In this document: positions 1-8,626 of the stretch, piece by piece
How the letters are laid out: every line of letters starts with the position of its first letter
Position numbering within the stretch: position 1 is the first letter of the stretch
Assembly: GCF_042649585.1 (NCBI RefSeq)
Contig: NZ_JBHRZM010000002.1
Coordinates: forward strand, 62,001-126,000
Reading direction: 5' to 3'
Origin: Helicobacter_F equorum
GTDB taxonomy: Bacteria; Campylobacterota; Campylobacteria; Campylobacterales; Helicobacteraceae
Length of the DNA: 64,000 nucleotides
Notes under the pieces: generated by a model
Told to the model about the DNA's origin: nothing
The model's database searches: none
Seen by the model: the letters and a program-made list of their open reading frames with translations, nothing else
Program-made: the position numbers and the translations under genes

Positions 1-2
1 TT

Positions 3-2459
3 TATACGATTTTGCAAAAGTTTTGCTGGTATGTGGGTGTGGCAAGTGATTTTAGGATTGGTAGATATACACAAAAAGAGATTTATGAGCGATTTTTACA
101 ATCTTTTAGTCCAAATGAATTACGCGATTTTGTGCGATTTTGCGATCAATATTTTGCCACAAACCAAAAGATCCTGAATTTTTTGGATATTTTGTGGCAT
201 TATGATGAGCTAGAGGAAGTTTTTTCACGTTTCACCCTAAACACGCCACTAAAGCAAATCACACAAGCCATAGAATCTAAAGTCGCCTTTTTGCAGGCAA
301 AAATTACGAATATCGAGGGGATTAGCCAAAGTGGCATTAATGCTTTTGCAGACACAAAGATAGAAACTCTTGCTACCAAAAAATGGGTGATTGATGGCTC
401 ACAATATCATTATTTTAAAAAATTAAAGATTCAATTCCTAGATTCAGAATTTGAAGTGTTGCGAGAGCTACTTAGACAATATTTTTCTTGCAAGGAAAAT
501 GAGATTTTTTCGCGTGTGTTTTTATATATTGCAAAATTTAGAACCATAAAAAATACCTATCTTAGTCAGACAAATATTTTGAATTATTATGATATTACAT
601 ATAAGGTTTTGGAGTTATTATACGCTCATCACGATCGTGCATTTTTTTATTTTCGGCTTGATGATAAGATTATGCATATTTTACTTGATGAGTTTCAAGA
701 CACAAGTGTTGTGCAATACCAAATCCTCTTGCCATTGATTGAAGAGATCCTCTCTGGTAGTGGAAGAATCCAAGATCGTAGTGTGTTTATGGTAGGCGAT
801 ACAAAACAAGGTATTTATGGCTTTAGAGGAGGTTTTAGCGAGGTATTTGACACAATGGTGCAAAGACTTAAGGTCGATGAGTTAGCCTATAATTATCGGT
901 CAAGTAAATATGTGCTGGAGTTTATTAATACGATTTTTGGCACACAATATGGGGCAAGTTATATCCCCCAAAAGCTTAAAAACCAAGATTCACAAGGCTT
1001 TGTGTCGGTGCGATTTACAAACACACAAGATTCACAAGCAATGAGTGATGAGGTATGTGAGATTATATATCAAAGTGTGTGCGAATTATTAGAACATGGC
1101 GCTAAGCTCGATGAAATTACGATTGTGACCTTTACAAATCAAGAAGTCGAAATGTTGCGCGATTTTCTCAAATTTCGCGATCCTAGTTTGCAAATTATTG
1201 TCGAAACCTCACAAAATTTCTTTGATACTTTTCCGTGCAATGTGCTTATCAATGCCTTGTATTATGCTCATACGCAAAATATACTCTATGCATACAATAT
1301 AGCTAAACTTTTGGGCAAGGAATTGTTTTGGAATCCACCACTTCCTACCTCCGTGACTAATTGCGCACAATATGTTTATGAAGTTATAGAATCTTTACAC
1401 TTAGGATGTGCAGCAAGTATGCGGTTTTTGGAGCAGACGTGTGAGTATGAAAGCATACAAGATTTTCTTCAAGCCTATGAGTTACTTGAAGTCAATGCAC
1501 CAAAAGAAAGCTCTTATGGCATTAGGATTATGACTATCCATAAATCTAAGGGATTAGAGTTTAAACACCTTATTGTCAGTGATTCGCTAAAAATGAAGCT
1601 TGGCACATCATATAGCAAGATTGTGTATGAATACAAAGGTATTAATTTGGTTAATGCGTATTATGCATATGGTGGGCGAGAAAATATTGATAGTGCTTAT
1701 AAAACCGCCAGGGATGCCAAAAATACGCTAGATGAGATGGAAAGCCTTAATCAACTCTATGTTGCTTTTACGCGTGCAAAACAAAGCCTTATTGTCGTAG
1801 CCAAAAGTGCCAAATCGCGTTTTGAGCGCCTAAATCTTATGCCTTGCACACAAGGGAGTTTAAAATCTAATGAGATTACGCCACATACACCCAAACAAAC
1901 ACAAGTGCTAAAAAATCCTTATACGCCACTTCCAAAGTTTGGAAGACAAGGGGATTTTATGCGTATAGAATCTGATAATGAGCCACAAGAATTTTCTATA
2001 GAATCTATCCTCTTTGGGAAGGCATTGCATAGTTATTTTGAGTATTTGTTGGGGAAACAATGCACACCACAAGATCAAGAACAGATGCAACATATCGCGC
2101 ACAATCTCTATGGCTTTGTGCTTCCGCAACATACACTACAAGTAGTGCAAGATACATTTTTGCGTGCAATCCATAATCAAGAATTTATGGAACTCTACAC
2201 ATCTCACAAGGTGCATACGGAGGTATCATATTTGCATAATGGAAGATTTTTTAGGGTGGATGCTATTTTGCAAGATGATAATGAGCTTATCGTGTTAGAT
2301 TACAAAAGTTCCCATCTTCCAAGAGATGAGCATTTTACGCAGGTCAAAGAATATGTAGAATTTTTGGGTATGCTAAGTGGTAAGCCTACAAGGGGTTATC
2401 TTATCTATCCTGCCAAAACGCAAATGTGTATAGCGATTCAAGGAGGATTAGATGTGTAG
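3..2459 (+). CDS. addA: AddA/RecB-like helicase-nuclease, 3' part
   Basis: This is the C-terminal part of a superfamily 1 (UvrD/RecB-type) helicase with a C-terminal nuclease, the AddA-type subunit of the double-strand-break repair and recombination enzyme. The frame is already open at the left edge, so the first in-frame start-like codon at 12 is not the true start, and the Walker A motif lies outside the window. Seen here are the Walker B-like string LLDEFQDTS followed by GDTKQGIYGFRGG (helicase motifs II/III), the late motif TIHKSKGLEF and LYVAFTRAK. A C-terminal PD-(D/E)xK nuclease block has VDAILQ followed by ELIVLDYKSS. The stop is 77 bp before purF. AddA is favoured over RecB by the campylobacterial setting, but the subunit name is inferred. 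Confidence 0.82.
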   Translation, partial: YTILQKFCWYVGVASDFRIGRYTQKEIYERFLQSFSPNELRDFVRFCDQYFATNQKILNFLDILWHYDELEEVFSRFTLNTPLKQITQAIESKVAFLQAKITNIEGISQSGINAFADTKIETLATKKWVIDGSQYHYFKKLKIQFLDSEFEVLRELLRQYFSCKENEIFSRVFLYIAKFRTIKNTYLSQTNILNYYDITYKVLELLYAHHDRAFFYFRLDDKIMHILLDEFQDTSVVQYQILLPLIEEILSGSGRIQDRSVFMVGDTKQGIYGFRGGFSEVFDTMVQRLKVDELAYNYRSSKYVLEFINTIFGTQYGASYIPQKLKNQDSQGFVSVRFTNTQDSQAMSDEVCEIIYQSVCELLEHGAKLDEITIVTFTNQEVEMLRDFLKFRDPSLQIIVETSQNFFDTFPCNVLINALYYAHTQNILYAYNIAKLLGKELFWNPPLPTSVTNCAQYVYEVIESLHLGCAASMRFLEQTCEYESIQDFLQAYELLEVNAPKESSYGIRIMTIHKSKGLEFKHLIVSDSLKMKLGTSYSKIVYEYKGINLVNAYYAYGGRENIDSAYKTARDAKNTLDEMESLNQLYVAFTRAKQSLIVVAKSAKSRFERLNLMPCTQGSLKSNEITPHTPKQTQVLKNPYTPLPKFGRQGDFMRIESDNEPQEFSIESILFGKALHSYFEYLLGKQCTPQDQEQMQHIAHNLYGFVLPQHTLQVVQDTFLRAIHNQEFMELYTSHKVHTEVSYLHNGRFFRVDAILQDDNELIVLDYKSSHLPRDEHFTQVKEYVEFLGMLSGKPTRGYLIYPAKTQMCIAIQGGLDV

Positions 2460-2536
2460 CAAAATTACAAAGGACTTAGGCTATAGGTGTATGTTTGTTA
2501 TTTTTTGTGTGAGAAGTTTGAATATAGGAGTAGAGA

Positions 2537-3940
2537 ATGAAAGATTGGAATGAAGAGTGTGCGGTAGTAGGTGTTTATAATGTAAAGAATGCCACGATTT
2601 TAAGCTATTATTCATTGTTTGCAATGCAACACAGAGGGCAAGAGGCTAGTGGTATTAGCACCTCTGATGGCACAAAAATCACGACACTTAAAGGCAATGG
2701 TTTAGTGACAAAAGTTTTTGATGAAGAAAATCTCAAAAAACTTCAGGGTAAATCAAGCATAGGACATAATCGTTATTCTACTGCAGGAGAAGATTCTATT
2801 AACGAAGCGCAACCTATTTTTGCGCGCTATTCGCTTGGTGAAATGGCAATCGTGCATAATGGTAACCTCACAAATGCTAAAGCAGTGCGTAAAATGCTTA
2901 TAGATAAAGGTGCGATATTTCAAAGCCATCTTGATACAGAGAATCTTATTCATCTTATCGCCAACTCTCAAAAAGAACATCTTGTGGATCGTATTATTGA
3001 TGCGCTAAGCTATGTTGATGGCGCGTATTGTTTTGTGTTTCTTTCACGAAGTAAAATGTTTGTCGTGCGTGATCGCTATGGATTGCGTCCATTGAGTTTG
3101 GGTAAGATTTATAATGATGATGGCAGTGTAGGGTATATCGCGGCAAGTGAAACTTGTGCATTTGATCTTGTGGGGGCGGAATATGTGCGTGATGTTGCAC
3201 CCGGTGAGATGCTAATTTTTGAAGGTGCATATACGCCACTTAATGCATGTGAGCCAAAAAGTGTGCAGGTTTTTGCACCAAAACCTAAGCCGTGCGTGTT
3301 TGAGTATATGTATTTTTCTCGCCCTGATAGTCAAGTGTATGGCAAAAATGTGTATGAGATCCGCAAAAATATGGGGATTGAACTTGCCAAAGAGCATAGA
3401 CTCAATGCTGATATTGTTATTCCCGTGCCAGATTCTGGAGTAGCAGCAGCACTTGGATATGCAAAGCAAAGTGGCATAGACTTTGAGCTTGGGATTATTA
3501 GAAATCACTATGTGGGACGGACATTTATTGAACCCTTGCAAAGAATGCGCGAATTAAAAGTGCGACTTAAACTTAATCCTATTTCTAGTGTTATACAAGG
3601 CAAAGAAATCATTGTAATTGATGATTCTGTGGTGCGTGGGACGACAAGTAAGCAGATTGTGCAGATTCTGCGTAAAGCAGGGGCAAAAAAAGTATATCTT
3701 CTTATTTCTGCACCTCCTACCATATCGCCGTGCTATTATGGTGTGGATACACCTGATAGAGATCAGCTTATTTGTGCAAACAAAAGCATAGAAGAAGTGC
3801 GATCGTATATTGGGGCAGATTTTTTGGGCTTTTTGTCTATTGATGGTATGTTGCGTAGCATCGGAGGAAATCAAGAATTTTGCAAGGCGTGTTTTGATGG
3901 GCAGTATGTCGATGAATATTTACTCCAAAGTGCTAAATAG
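2537..3940 (+). CDS. purF: Amidophosphoribosyltransferase
   Basis: PurF catalyses the first committed step of de novo purine synthesis, transferring ammonia from glutamine to PRPP to give phosphoribosylamine. The 467-residue protein has the class II glutaminase domain first. Cys8 follows a short leader (MKDWNEE) and would become the N-terminal nucleophile after processing, as in family members with a propeptide. The PRPP-binding signature VIDDSVVRGTTS lies about three quarters of the way along. AGGAG sits just upstream of the ATG. H. pylori lacks de novo purine synthesis, so this gene points to an enterohepatic Helicobacter or Campylobacter-like metabolism. Confidence 0.96.
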   Translation: MKDWNEECAVVGVYNVKNATILSYYSLFAMQHRGQEASGISTSDGTKITTLKGNGLVTKVFDEENLKKLQGKSSIGHNRYSTAGEDSINEAQPIFARYSLGEMAIVHNGNLTNAKAVRKMLIDKGAIFQSHLDTENLIHLIANSQKEHLVDRIIDALSYVDGAYCFVFLSRSKMFVVRDRYGLRPLSLGKIYNDDGSVGYIAASETCAFDLVGAEYVRDVAPGEMLIFEGAYTPLNACEPKSVQVFAPKPKPCVFEYMYFSRPDSQVYGKNVYEIRKNMGIELAKEHRLNADIVIPVPDSGVAAALGYAKQSGIDFELGIIRNHYVGRTFIEPLQRMRELKVRLKLNPISSVIQGKEIIVIDDSVVRGTTSKQIVQILRKAGAKKVYLLISAPPTISPCYYGVDTPDRDQLICANKSIEEVRSYIGADFLGFLSIDGMLRSIGGNQEFCKACFDGQYVDEYLLQSAK

Positions 3941-3964
3941 GGATAAAAATTTTAAGGAGTAAAT

Positions 3965-4927
3965 ATGCGTGTGATCCTTACTGTTGGGCGGTATTTCAAA
4001 AAGCGTTTTGGGAGTAGGGTGCGCAAAATCCCCATTTCCTTGCAGGGTTTTACATGTCCAAATATCGATGGGAGTGTTGCAAAGGGAGGATGTATTTATT
4101 GCGATAATGAATCGTTTTCGCCAAGTCTTGTGAAAATTGATAAGCGTAGTGAAGTGAAAATGAATTTTACACTCAAAAATAACCCACTTTTGGACAAACA
4201 ACTTACACAGCTTAGAGAACAATTTGCGTGGCATGCGGAGTTTCATGAGCGAAAATTTGGTATTTCAAAATATATGGTGTATTTTCAATCTTATACCAAC
4301 ACATATGCACATATCGATACACTTAAAGCCTTGTATGATTGTGCATTAGGGTTGCCTAATGTCGTAGGTATGAGTATTGGCACTCGGATTGATTGCGTGG
4401 ATGATGAGGTGCTAGATTTGCTAGAGGGTTATGTCAAGGCAGGGAAAGAGATTTGGCTTGAATATGGGATTCAATCAGTGTATAACAAAACCTTAGCACT
4501 CACCAACAGAGGACATAGTATAGATGGCGCTAAGGAACTCTTTGCCAAAACTCGCGCTAGAGGGATAAAGGTGTGTGCACACATTATCTATGGATTGCCT
4601 GAAGAAAATGAGGAAATGATGTTACACACACTAGATTCTGTTATAGAATGGGGGATTGATAGTATCAAGATTCACCCTATGTATGTTGTCAATGGAACAC
4701 GATTGGCAAAACTCTACAAAGATGGAGAATATAAGCCTATTAGTCTAGAAATGTTTGGAGATCTTATCGTGGAATCTTTGCGTCGCCTACCACCTGAAGT
4801 CGTGGTGCAACGCATTAGTGCAGGAGCGCACGATGAAACTCTTCTTGCACCACAATGGTGCTTTGATAAAAATATTCAAATGCGTTACATACGCGATAGA
4901 CTAAAGGCAATAGGCATTGAATACTAA
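3965..4927 (+). CDS. Radical SAM protein, YhcC/TIGR01212 type
   Basis: This 320-residue protein is a radical SAM enzyme of the uncharacterised YhcC (TIGR01212) group. The cluster-binding cysteines are C31, C43 and C46, in the long-spaced CX11CX2C form typical of this group rather than CX3CX2C. Downstream text such as WLEYGIQS, TNRGH and AHIIYGLPEE matches the Elp3-like radical SAM core. It follows purF by 24 bp with AAGGAG before the ATG and is probably cotranscribed with it. The substrate is unknown; a role in RNA or small-molecule modification is only a family-level guess. Confidence 0.85.
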   Translation: MRVILTVGRYFKKRFGSRVRKIPISLQGFTCPNIDGSVAKGGCIYCDNESFSPSLVKIDKRSEVKMNFTLKNNPLLDKQLTQLREQFAWHAEFHERKFGISKYMVYFQSYTNTYAHIDTLKALYDCALGLPNVVGMSIGTRIDCVDDEVLDLLEGYVKAGKEIWLEYGIQSVYNKTLALTNRGHSIDGAKELFAKTRARGIKVCAHIIYGLPEENEEMMLHTLDSVIEWGIDSIKIHPMYVVNGTRLAKLYKDGEYKPISLEMFGDLIVESLRRLPPEVVVQRISAGAHDETLLAPQWCFDKNIQMRYIRDRLKAIGIEY

Positions 4928-4947
4928 ACCTTGTGTAAAGAAAGCAG

Positions 4948-6201
4948 ATGAGTGTCTATAACGTTCTAGCTTGGTTAAATTTCTTTATTGCTGATGTGCG
5001 TGATGGCTTAGGCCCTTATCTAGGCGTATTTTTAAAAAATCATCACTTCTTAGAGGGGCAAATTGGGCTTATTGGCACAATTACTTCTCTTTGTGCATTG
5101 CTTTTTGGTGTGCCACTTGGAATCTTAGTCGATAAGACACCTTATAAACGCGCACTCATTGCATTTTGCATTTGTGCTATTAGTGGCAGCGTGCTGTTAA
5201 ACTTCTTGTATCCAACATTTCTTTTTACACTCACCGCACAACTTGCTATCGCTTTGTGTGGCGTGTTTCTCGCTCCTGCTTTTGCAGCGATAACGCTTGG
5301 GATTGTTGGCAGGGAGCAATATGCCATTCAAACAAGTAAAAATGAAGCCTATAAACACGCCGGAACTGCTTTTAGTGCAGGATTAAGCCTCGTGTGTGCT
5401 TGGTATTATGGGATAACTTCGATTTTTATCATCACTATCCTCATGGGAATCTTTTCGTTATTGTGCCTTGCATTGTTACGCAATGTCTCTATAAACCATG
5501 CTTTGGCAAGAGGTAATGAAGAATCTACCGCCACCATATTTAAGCCAAAATCCCTTAAAAGAAGTTTTATGGACAAACGCATTATAGTGTTAAGTTTTGT
5601 AATGTTTTGCTTTCACCTTAGTAATGCCGCTATGTTGCCACTTTTAAGTCAGCGCGCACATACTTTGGGGATAGATTCAAGTGGTGCGTATGCAGCAGCC
5701 ACTATTATCATCGCTCAAAGCACAATGATTCTTATCGCGCTTGTGTGTGGCAAACTTATTGTAAATCCTTTAGGGGATTCTCATAGAGATTTGCATGATA
5801 ATAGTAATTCCAAACTCTCAAAAACCCTTTTTACTCTTATGGCAATTTCTCTCATAGGGCTTTGTGTGCGTGCGATGATTGCGGCAAATTATGAGGGCTT
5901 GGATGGTATGGTCGTTACACAGATTCTAGATGGAGTTGGTGCTGGGATTACAGGTGTGATTGTGCCTATTTTGGTGGCGATAGTCTTGCGTGGTAGTGGG
6001 CATATTAATGCTGGATTTAGTTTTGTGATGACTTGTGGTGGTATCGGTGGTGCATTAAGCGGAAGCTTGGGTGGCTTTGTGGCGCAGTATTTTGGGTATT
6101 TTCATGCGTATATAGCTTTGGGCAGTGCAGCGTTGCTTGGGGTTATTGTGTGGAGTTTTTCTTGGGTTATTTTTAAAAATCTTACACAAGCTAATTTCTG
6201 A
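4948..6201 (+). CDS. MFS transporter
   Basis: This 417-residue, strongly hydrophobic protein has the layout of a twelve-helix major facilitator transporter of the inner membrane. The loop after the second helix reads GVPLGILVDKTPYKRA, which resembles the conserved MFS motif A between helices 2 and 3. A hydrophilic middle segment around residues 190-210 separates the two six-helix halves. The gene starts 20 bp after the radical SAM gene, with only a weak ribosome binding site. The substrate cannot be read from the sequence; a drug or metabolite exporter is possible. Confidence 0.85.
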   Translation: MSVYNVLAWLNFFIADVRDGLGPYLGVFLKNHHFLEGQIGLIGTITSLCALLFGVPLGILVDKTPYKRALIAFCICAISGSVLLNFLYPTFLFTLTAQLAIALCGVFLAPAFAAITLGIVGREQYAIQTSKNEAYKHAGTAFSAGLSLVCAWYYGITSIFIITILMGIFSLLCLALLRNVSINHALARGNEESTATIFKPKSLKRSFMDKRIIVLSFVMFCFHLSNAAMLPLLSQRAHTLGIDSSGAYAAATIIIAQSTMILIALVCGKLIVNPLGDSHRDLHDNSNSKLSKTLFTLMAISLIGLCVRAMIAANYEGLDGMVVTQILDGVGAGITGVIVPILVAIVLRGSGHINAGFSFVMTCGGIGGALSGSLGGFVAQYFGYFHAYIALGSAALLGVIVWSFSWVIFKNLTQANF

Positions 6202-6235
6202 ATCTAGGGTTTGCTGAAATGTATTGCGTGGCGTG

Positions 6236-6241
6236 TATAAT
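6236..6241 (+). promoter_or_regulatory. -10 element upstream of the aldo/keto reductase
   Basis: A perfect TATAAT preceded by TG lies 35 bp before the aldo/keto reductase ATG. No clear -35 is seen, which is usual for Helicobacter sigma-80 promoters. Confidence 0.55.
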
Positions 6242-6275
6242 GCCAAGTTTAATTTATTTATTGTAGGAGATATGT

Positions 6276-7310
6276 ATGAAATACAGATATTTAGGCAATA
6301 GTGGGCAAGTTATCCCAAATATGATGTTTGGAACTGCGACATTTGGAGGTAGTACAGAGATATTTAAAAAATGGGGTAGCACTCAAGTAGATGAGGCTAA
6401 GGCTTTGGTTAGAGTGTGTATGGATTTGGGGTTTAATGCTTTTGATACCGCAGATTGTTATTCTCTTGGAGATTCTGAAATTATTTTGGGACAAGCCCTT
6501 AAGGATTACAAAAGATCTGAAGTTTTTATCTCTACAAAAACAGGTATGTGGATGAGTGATAATCCAAATGACATTGGCACTTCAAGATCAAAGATTTTGC
6601 AAAGTATTGAAGCGAGTTTGCAGAGATTACAAACAGATTATATTGATTTATATCATTTGCATTGCTATGATGCCAAAACACCACATATAGAAGCCTTACA
6701 AACACTTAATGACTTAGTCAAAACAGGCAAAATACGCTATTTTGGGGTGAGCAATTATTCGGGTTGGCATTTGATGAAAATGCTAAGTGTTGCAGATGCC
6801 TATAATCTCCAAAGACCCGTGGTGCATCAAGCATATTATTCGCTTGGCGCAAGAGAATTTGAAAATGAGTTAATGCCACTTGGCATAGAAGAAAAAATAG
6901 GCACACTTGTTTGGAGTCCTTTGAGTGGATCCTTGCTATCGGGCAAAATCACAAGAAGTAAGCAAAACATCGATGATTCTAGGTTAGGAAGAGGCGGTGC
7001 TTGGGATATGGATAGAGAGCATTTATTAAGCATTGTAGATGAACTAGAATCTGTTAGCAAAGAAACTGGTCATTCAATAGCACAAATCGCACTTGCTTGG
7101 GTATTATCAAGACCAACAATTAGTTCTCTTGTGATAGGTGCTACAAAAGTTGAGCAATTAAAAGAAAATTTGCAAGCTAGCAAACTACAGCTTGATACAG
7201 AACATATCAAAAGATTAGATAAGGCTAGTCAAACAAAATTGGCATATCCATATTGGCATCAGAGATTTACGGTAGACAACAGAGACCCTTATCCTGTGAA
7301 TCTGTATTAA
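6276..7310 (+). CDS. Aldo/keto reductase
   Basis: This 344-residue NAD(P)H-dependent oxidoreductase has the TIM-barrel aldo/keto reductase fold. Catalytic-type residues are visible: Asp and Tyr in FDTADCYSLGDSE, Lys in ISTKTG and His in DLYHLHCYD. The cofactor-side motif YFGVSNYSGWHL and a late SSLVIGATKVEQLKENL are also typical. TAGGAG precedes the ATG at a good distance and a -10 lies just upstream, so it is probably transcribed separately from the MFS gene. The physiological aldehyde or ketone is not known. Confidence 0.92.
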   Translation: MKYRYLGNSGQVIPNMMFGTATFGGSTEIFKKWGSTQVDEAKALVRVCMDLGFNAFDTADCYSLGDSEIILGQALKDYKRSEVFISTKTGMWMSDNPNDIGTSRSKILQSIEASLQRLQTDYIDLYHLHCYDAKTPHIEALQTLNDLVKTGKIRYFGVSNYSGWHLMKMLSVADAYNLQRPVVHQAYYSLGAREFENELMPLGIEEKIGTLVWSPLSGSLLSGKITRSKQNIDDSRLGRGGAWDMDREHLLSIVDELESVSKETGHSIAQIALAWVLSRPTISSLVIGATKVEQLKENLQASKLQLDTEHIKRLDKASQTKLAYPYWHQRFTVDNRDPYPVNLY

Positions 7311-7427
7311 GTAAATCAAGCATGAGATATTTAGAAGTATATTTATAACAGCTTATATTATCTTTGCGACAAGATAGATTCAAGGTTTATATTATAAAAT
7401 CAGATCCTAATAGTTAAAGGAGCTTTC

Positions 7428-7511
7428 TTGGCTTATACGCAAAACTTGATAAACCCACCCTTTAGCTATACAGGATCTAAATATAAACTCTTATCTCGCA
7501 TCAAATTCTAG
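7428..7511 (+). pseudogene. Remnant of a Dam-type (D12 class) DNA adenine methylase
   Basis: A 27-codon frame starts with TTG just after AAAGGAG and reads NPPFSYTGSKYKLL before meeting a stop at 7509. That string is the conserved N-terminal motif (PPF.Y.GSKYKLL) of D12-class adenine methylases such as Dam and the H. pylori HpyIII enzyme. Only the first motif remains; the DPPY catalytic motif is absent. The next gene is hrgA, and in H. pylori hrgA sits beside the GATC methylase hpyIIIM, so the locus type supports the reading. The start signals are intact, so a small peptide could still be made. Confidence 0.6.
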
Positions 7512-7525
7512 AAACCATAAGTATT

Positions 7526-7729
7526 GTGCACACTTATAATCTTCCATATAAAGCTTTTAATAGTGGTAAAACAAATTACAAATCATCAAGAGTATATCTT
7601 TATTTGCCAAATCGTATAAGACAATATATTTTTTCACGGATCACATTAAAGAAACGCAAGAGCATTGAAAGCACTACAGAACCTTTTTCTTTTAATGAAA
7701 CACCTCTTTTAAGTAAAAACACAATATAA
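7526..7729 (+). pseudogene. Degenerate coding remnant before hrgA
   Basis: An open frame of 67 codons beginning with GTG and lacking a ribosome binding site fills the gap between the methylase remnant and hrgA. It includes NLPYKAFNSGKTNYKSSR, which looks protein-like, but I do not recognise a family. It may be a scrambled later part of the same methylase gene in another frame. It is listed so that the 450 bp between the aldo/keto reductase and hrgA is accounted for. I doubt that it is a functional gene. Confidence 0.25.
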
Positions 7730-7762
7730 TACCCACATCAAAACCTAACAGCAGGGAATCCT

Positions 7763-8563
7763 ATGGCAAAAATGACATTTTTGGAGTTAGCAGAAAACAT
7801 TTTGCAAGAAACTAAGCAACCTATGACTTACCAACAAATATGGGATCTAGCTACACAAAAGAGACTTACGCAATCTTTAGAAAGTGCTGGTAAAACACCT
7901 TGGCAAACCTTGGCAGCGCAACTTTATTTGAATATTAAAAGGCAAGATTCTAAGTTTATCATTGTTACCAAGCGACCTACCACCTTTTGGCTCAAGTCTC
8001 GCAAAGATGAATTCAAAGAAGATGTGCAAGAACTCATCACCAAAGAAGAAACAGAAAGTTTAAAAAACACCAAATACAAAGAGCGAGATTTACACCCTTT
8101 GCTTGTGTATTATCTCGCAAATGCAAATGAATTTAGTTTGCAATGCAAAACAATCTATCACGAAAAAAGCAAAAAGCAAATAAGTGGCAAAGACAAATGG
8201 GAAAACCCAGATATTGTGGGCGTATATATACCTTTTGATGATTATGAACCCCAAATTCTTGAGATACTCAAACATATCAATCAAAATGTATGTAGCCTAC
8301 TTTCGTTTGAATTAAAAGTTAAAGTAAATTTTGGGAATCTTAAAGAATCCTATTTTCAAGCAGTCTCTAATTCTAGTTGGGCAAATGAAGGGTATTTGGT
8401 GATTTTTGAAGAAATAGAAGATGAAATATTGGAAGAATTAAGGCGGCTTAATGCAAGTTTTGGGATAGGAGTAATCAAGCTAGAGGCAAACCCCTTGGAT
8501 TCTAGAGTATTATTGTCAGCAAAAAGAAACGAAATTGATTTAGAAACTATGATGAGGTGTTAG
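7763..8563 (+). CDS. hrgA: HrgA-family protein, HARE-HTH plus COG2958-like region
   Basis: The 266-residue protein begins with a winged-helix HARE-HTH-like domain (about residues 3-75, from FLELAENIL to TTFWLKSR). A C-terminal region follows with ERDLHPLLVYYLA and KDKWENPDIVGV, as in the HrgA/COG2958 family. In H. pylori, hrgA replaces the restriction endonuclease gene of the HpyIII system, next to a GATC methylase; here a methylase remnant lies directly upstream. Its biochemical role is not established. The reading frame ends MMRC-stop, but an overlapping frame continues with EVLEEEALEKYLKNT to a stop at 8613, so the 3' end may be frameshifted near 8545. AGGGAA precedes the ATG. Confidence 0.72.
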   Translation: MAKMTFLELAENILQETKQPMTYQQIWDLATQKRLTQSLESAGKTPWQTLAAQLYLNIKRQDSKFIIVTKRPTTFWLKSRKDEFKEDVQELITKEETESLKNTKYKERDLHPLLVYYLANANEFSLQCKTIYHEKSKKQISGKDKWENPDIVGVYIPFDDYEPQILEILKHINQNVCSLLSFELKVKVNFGNLKESYFQAVSNSSWANEGYLVIFEEIEDEILEELRRLNASFGIGVIKLEANPLDSRVLLSAKRNEIDLETMMRC

Positions 8564-8626
8564 AGGAAGAAGCCCTAGAAAAATATCTCAAAAATACTAT
8601 ACATTTAGACTAAGTAAGGAAAGAAA

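Noticed and set aside
12..14. TTG at 12 as the start of the helicase-nuclease gene
   Set aside because: The frame is open to the window edge and the Walker A motif is missing, so the gene starts outside the window.
2753..3874. Several antisense frames over purF
   Set aside because: They are shadows of a strongly conserved gene, with no ribosome binding sites or recognisable products.
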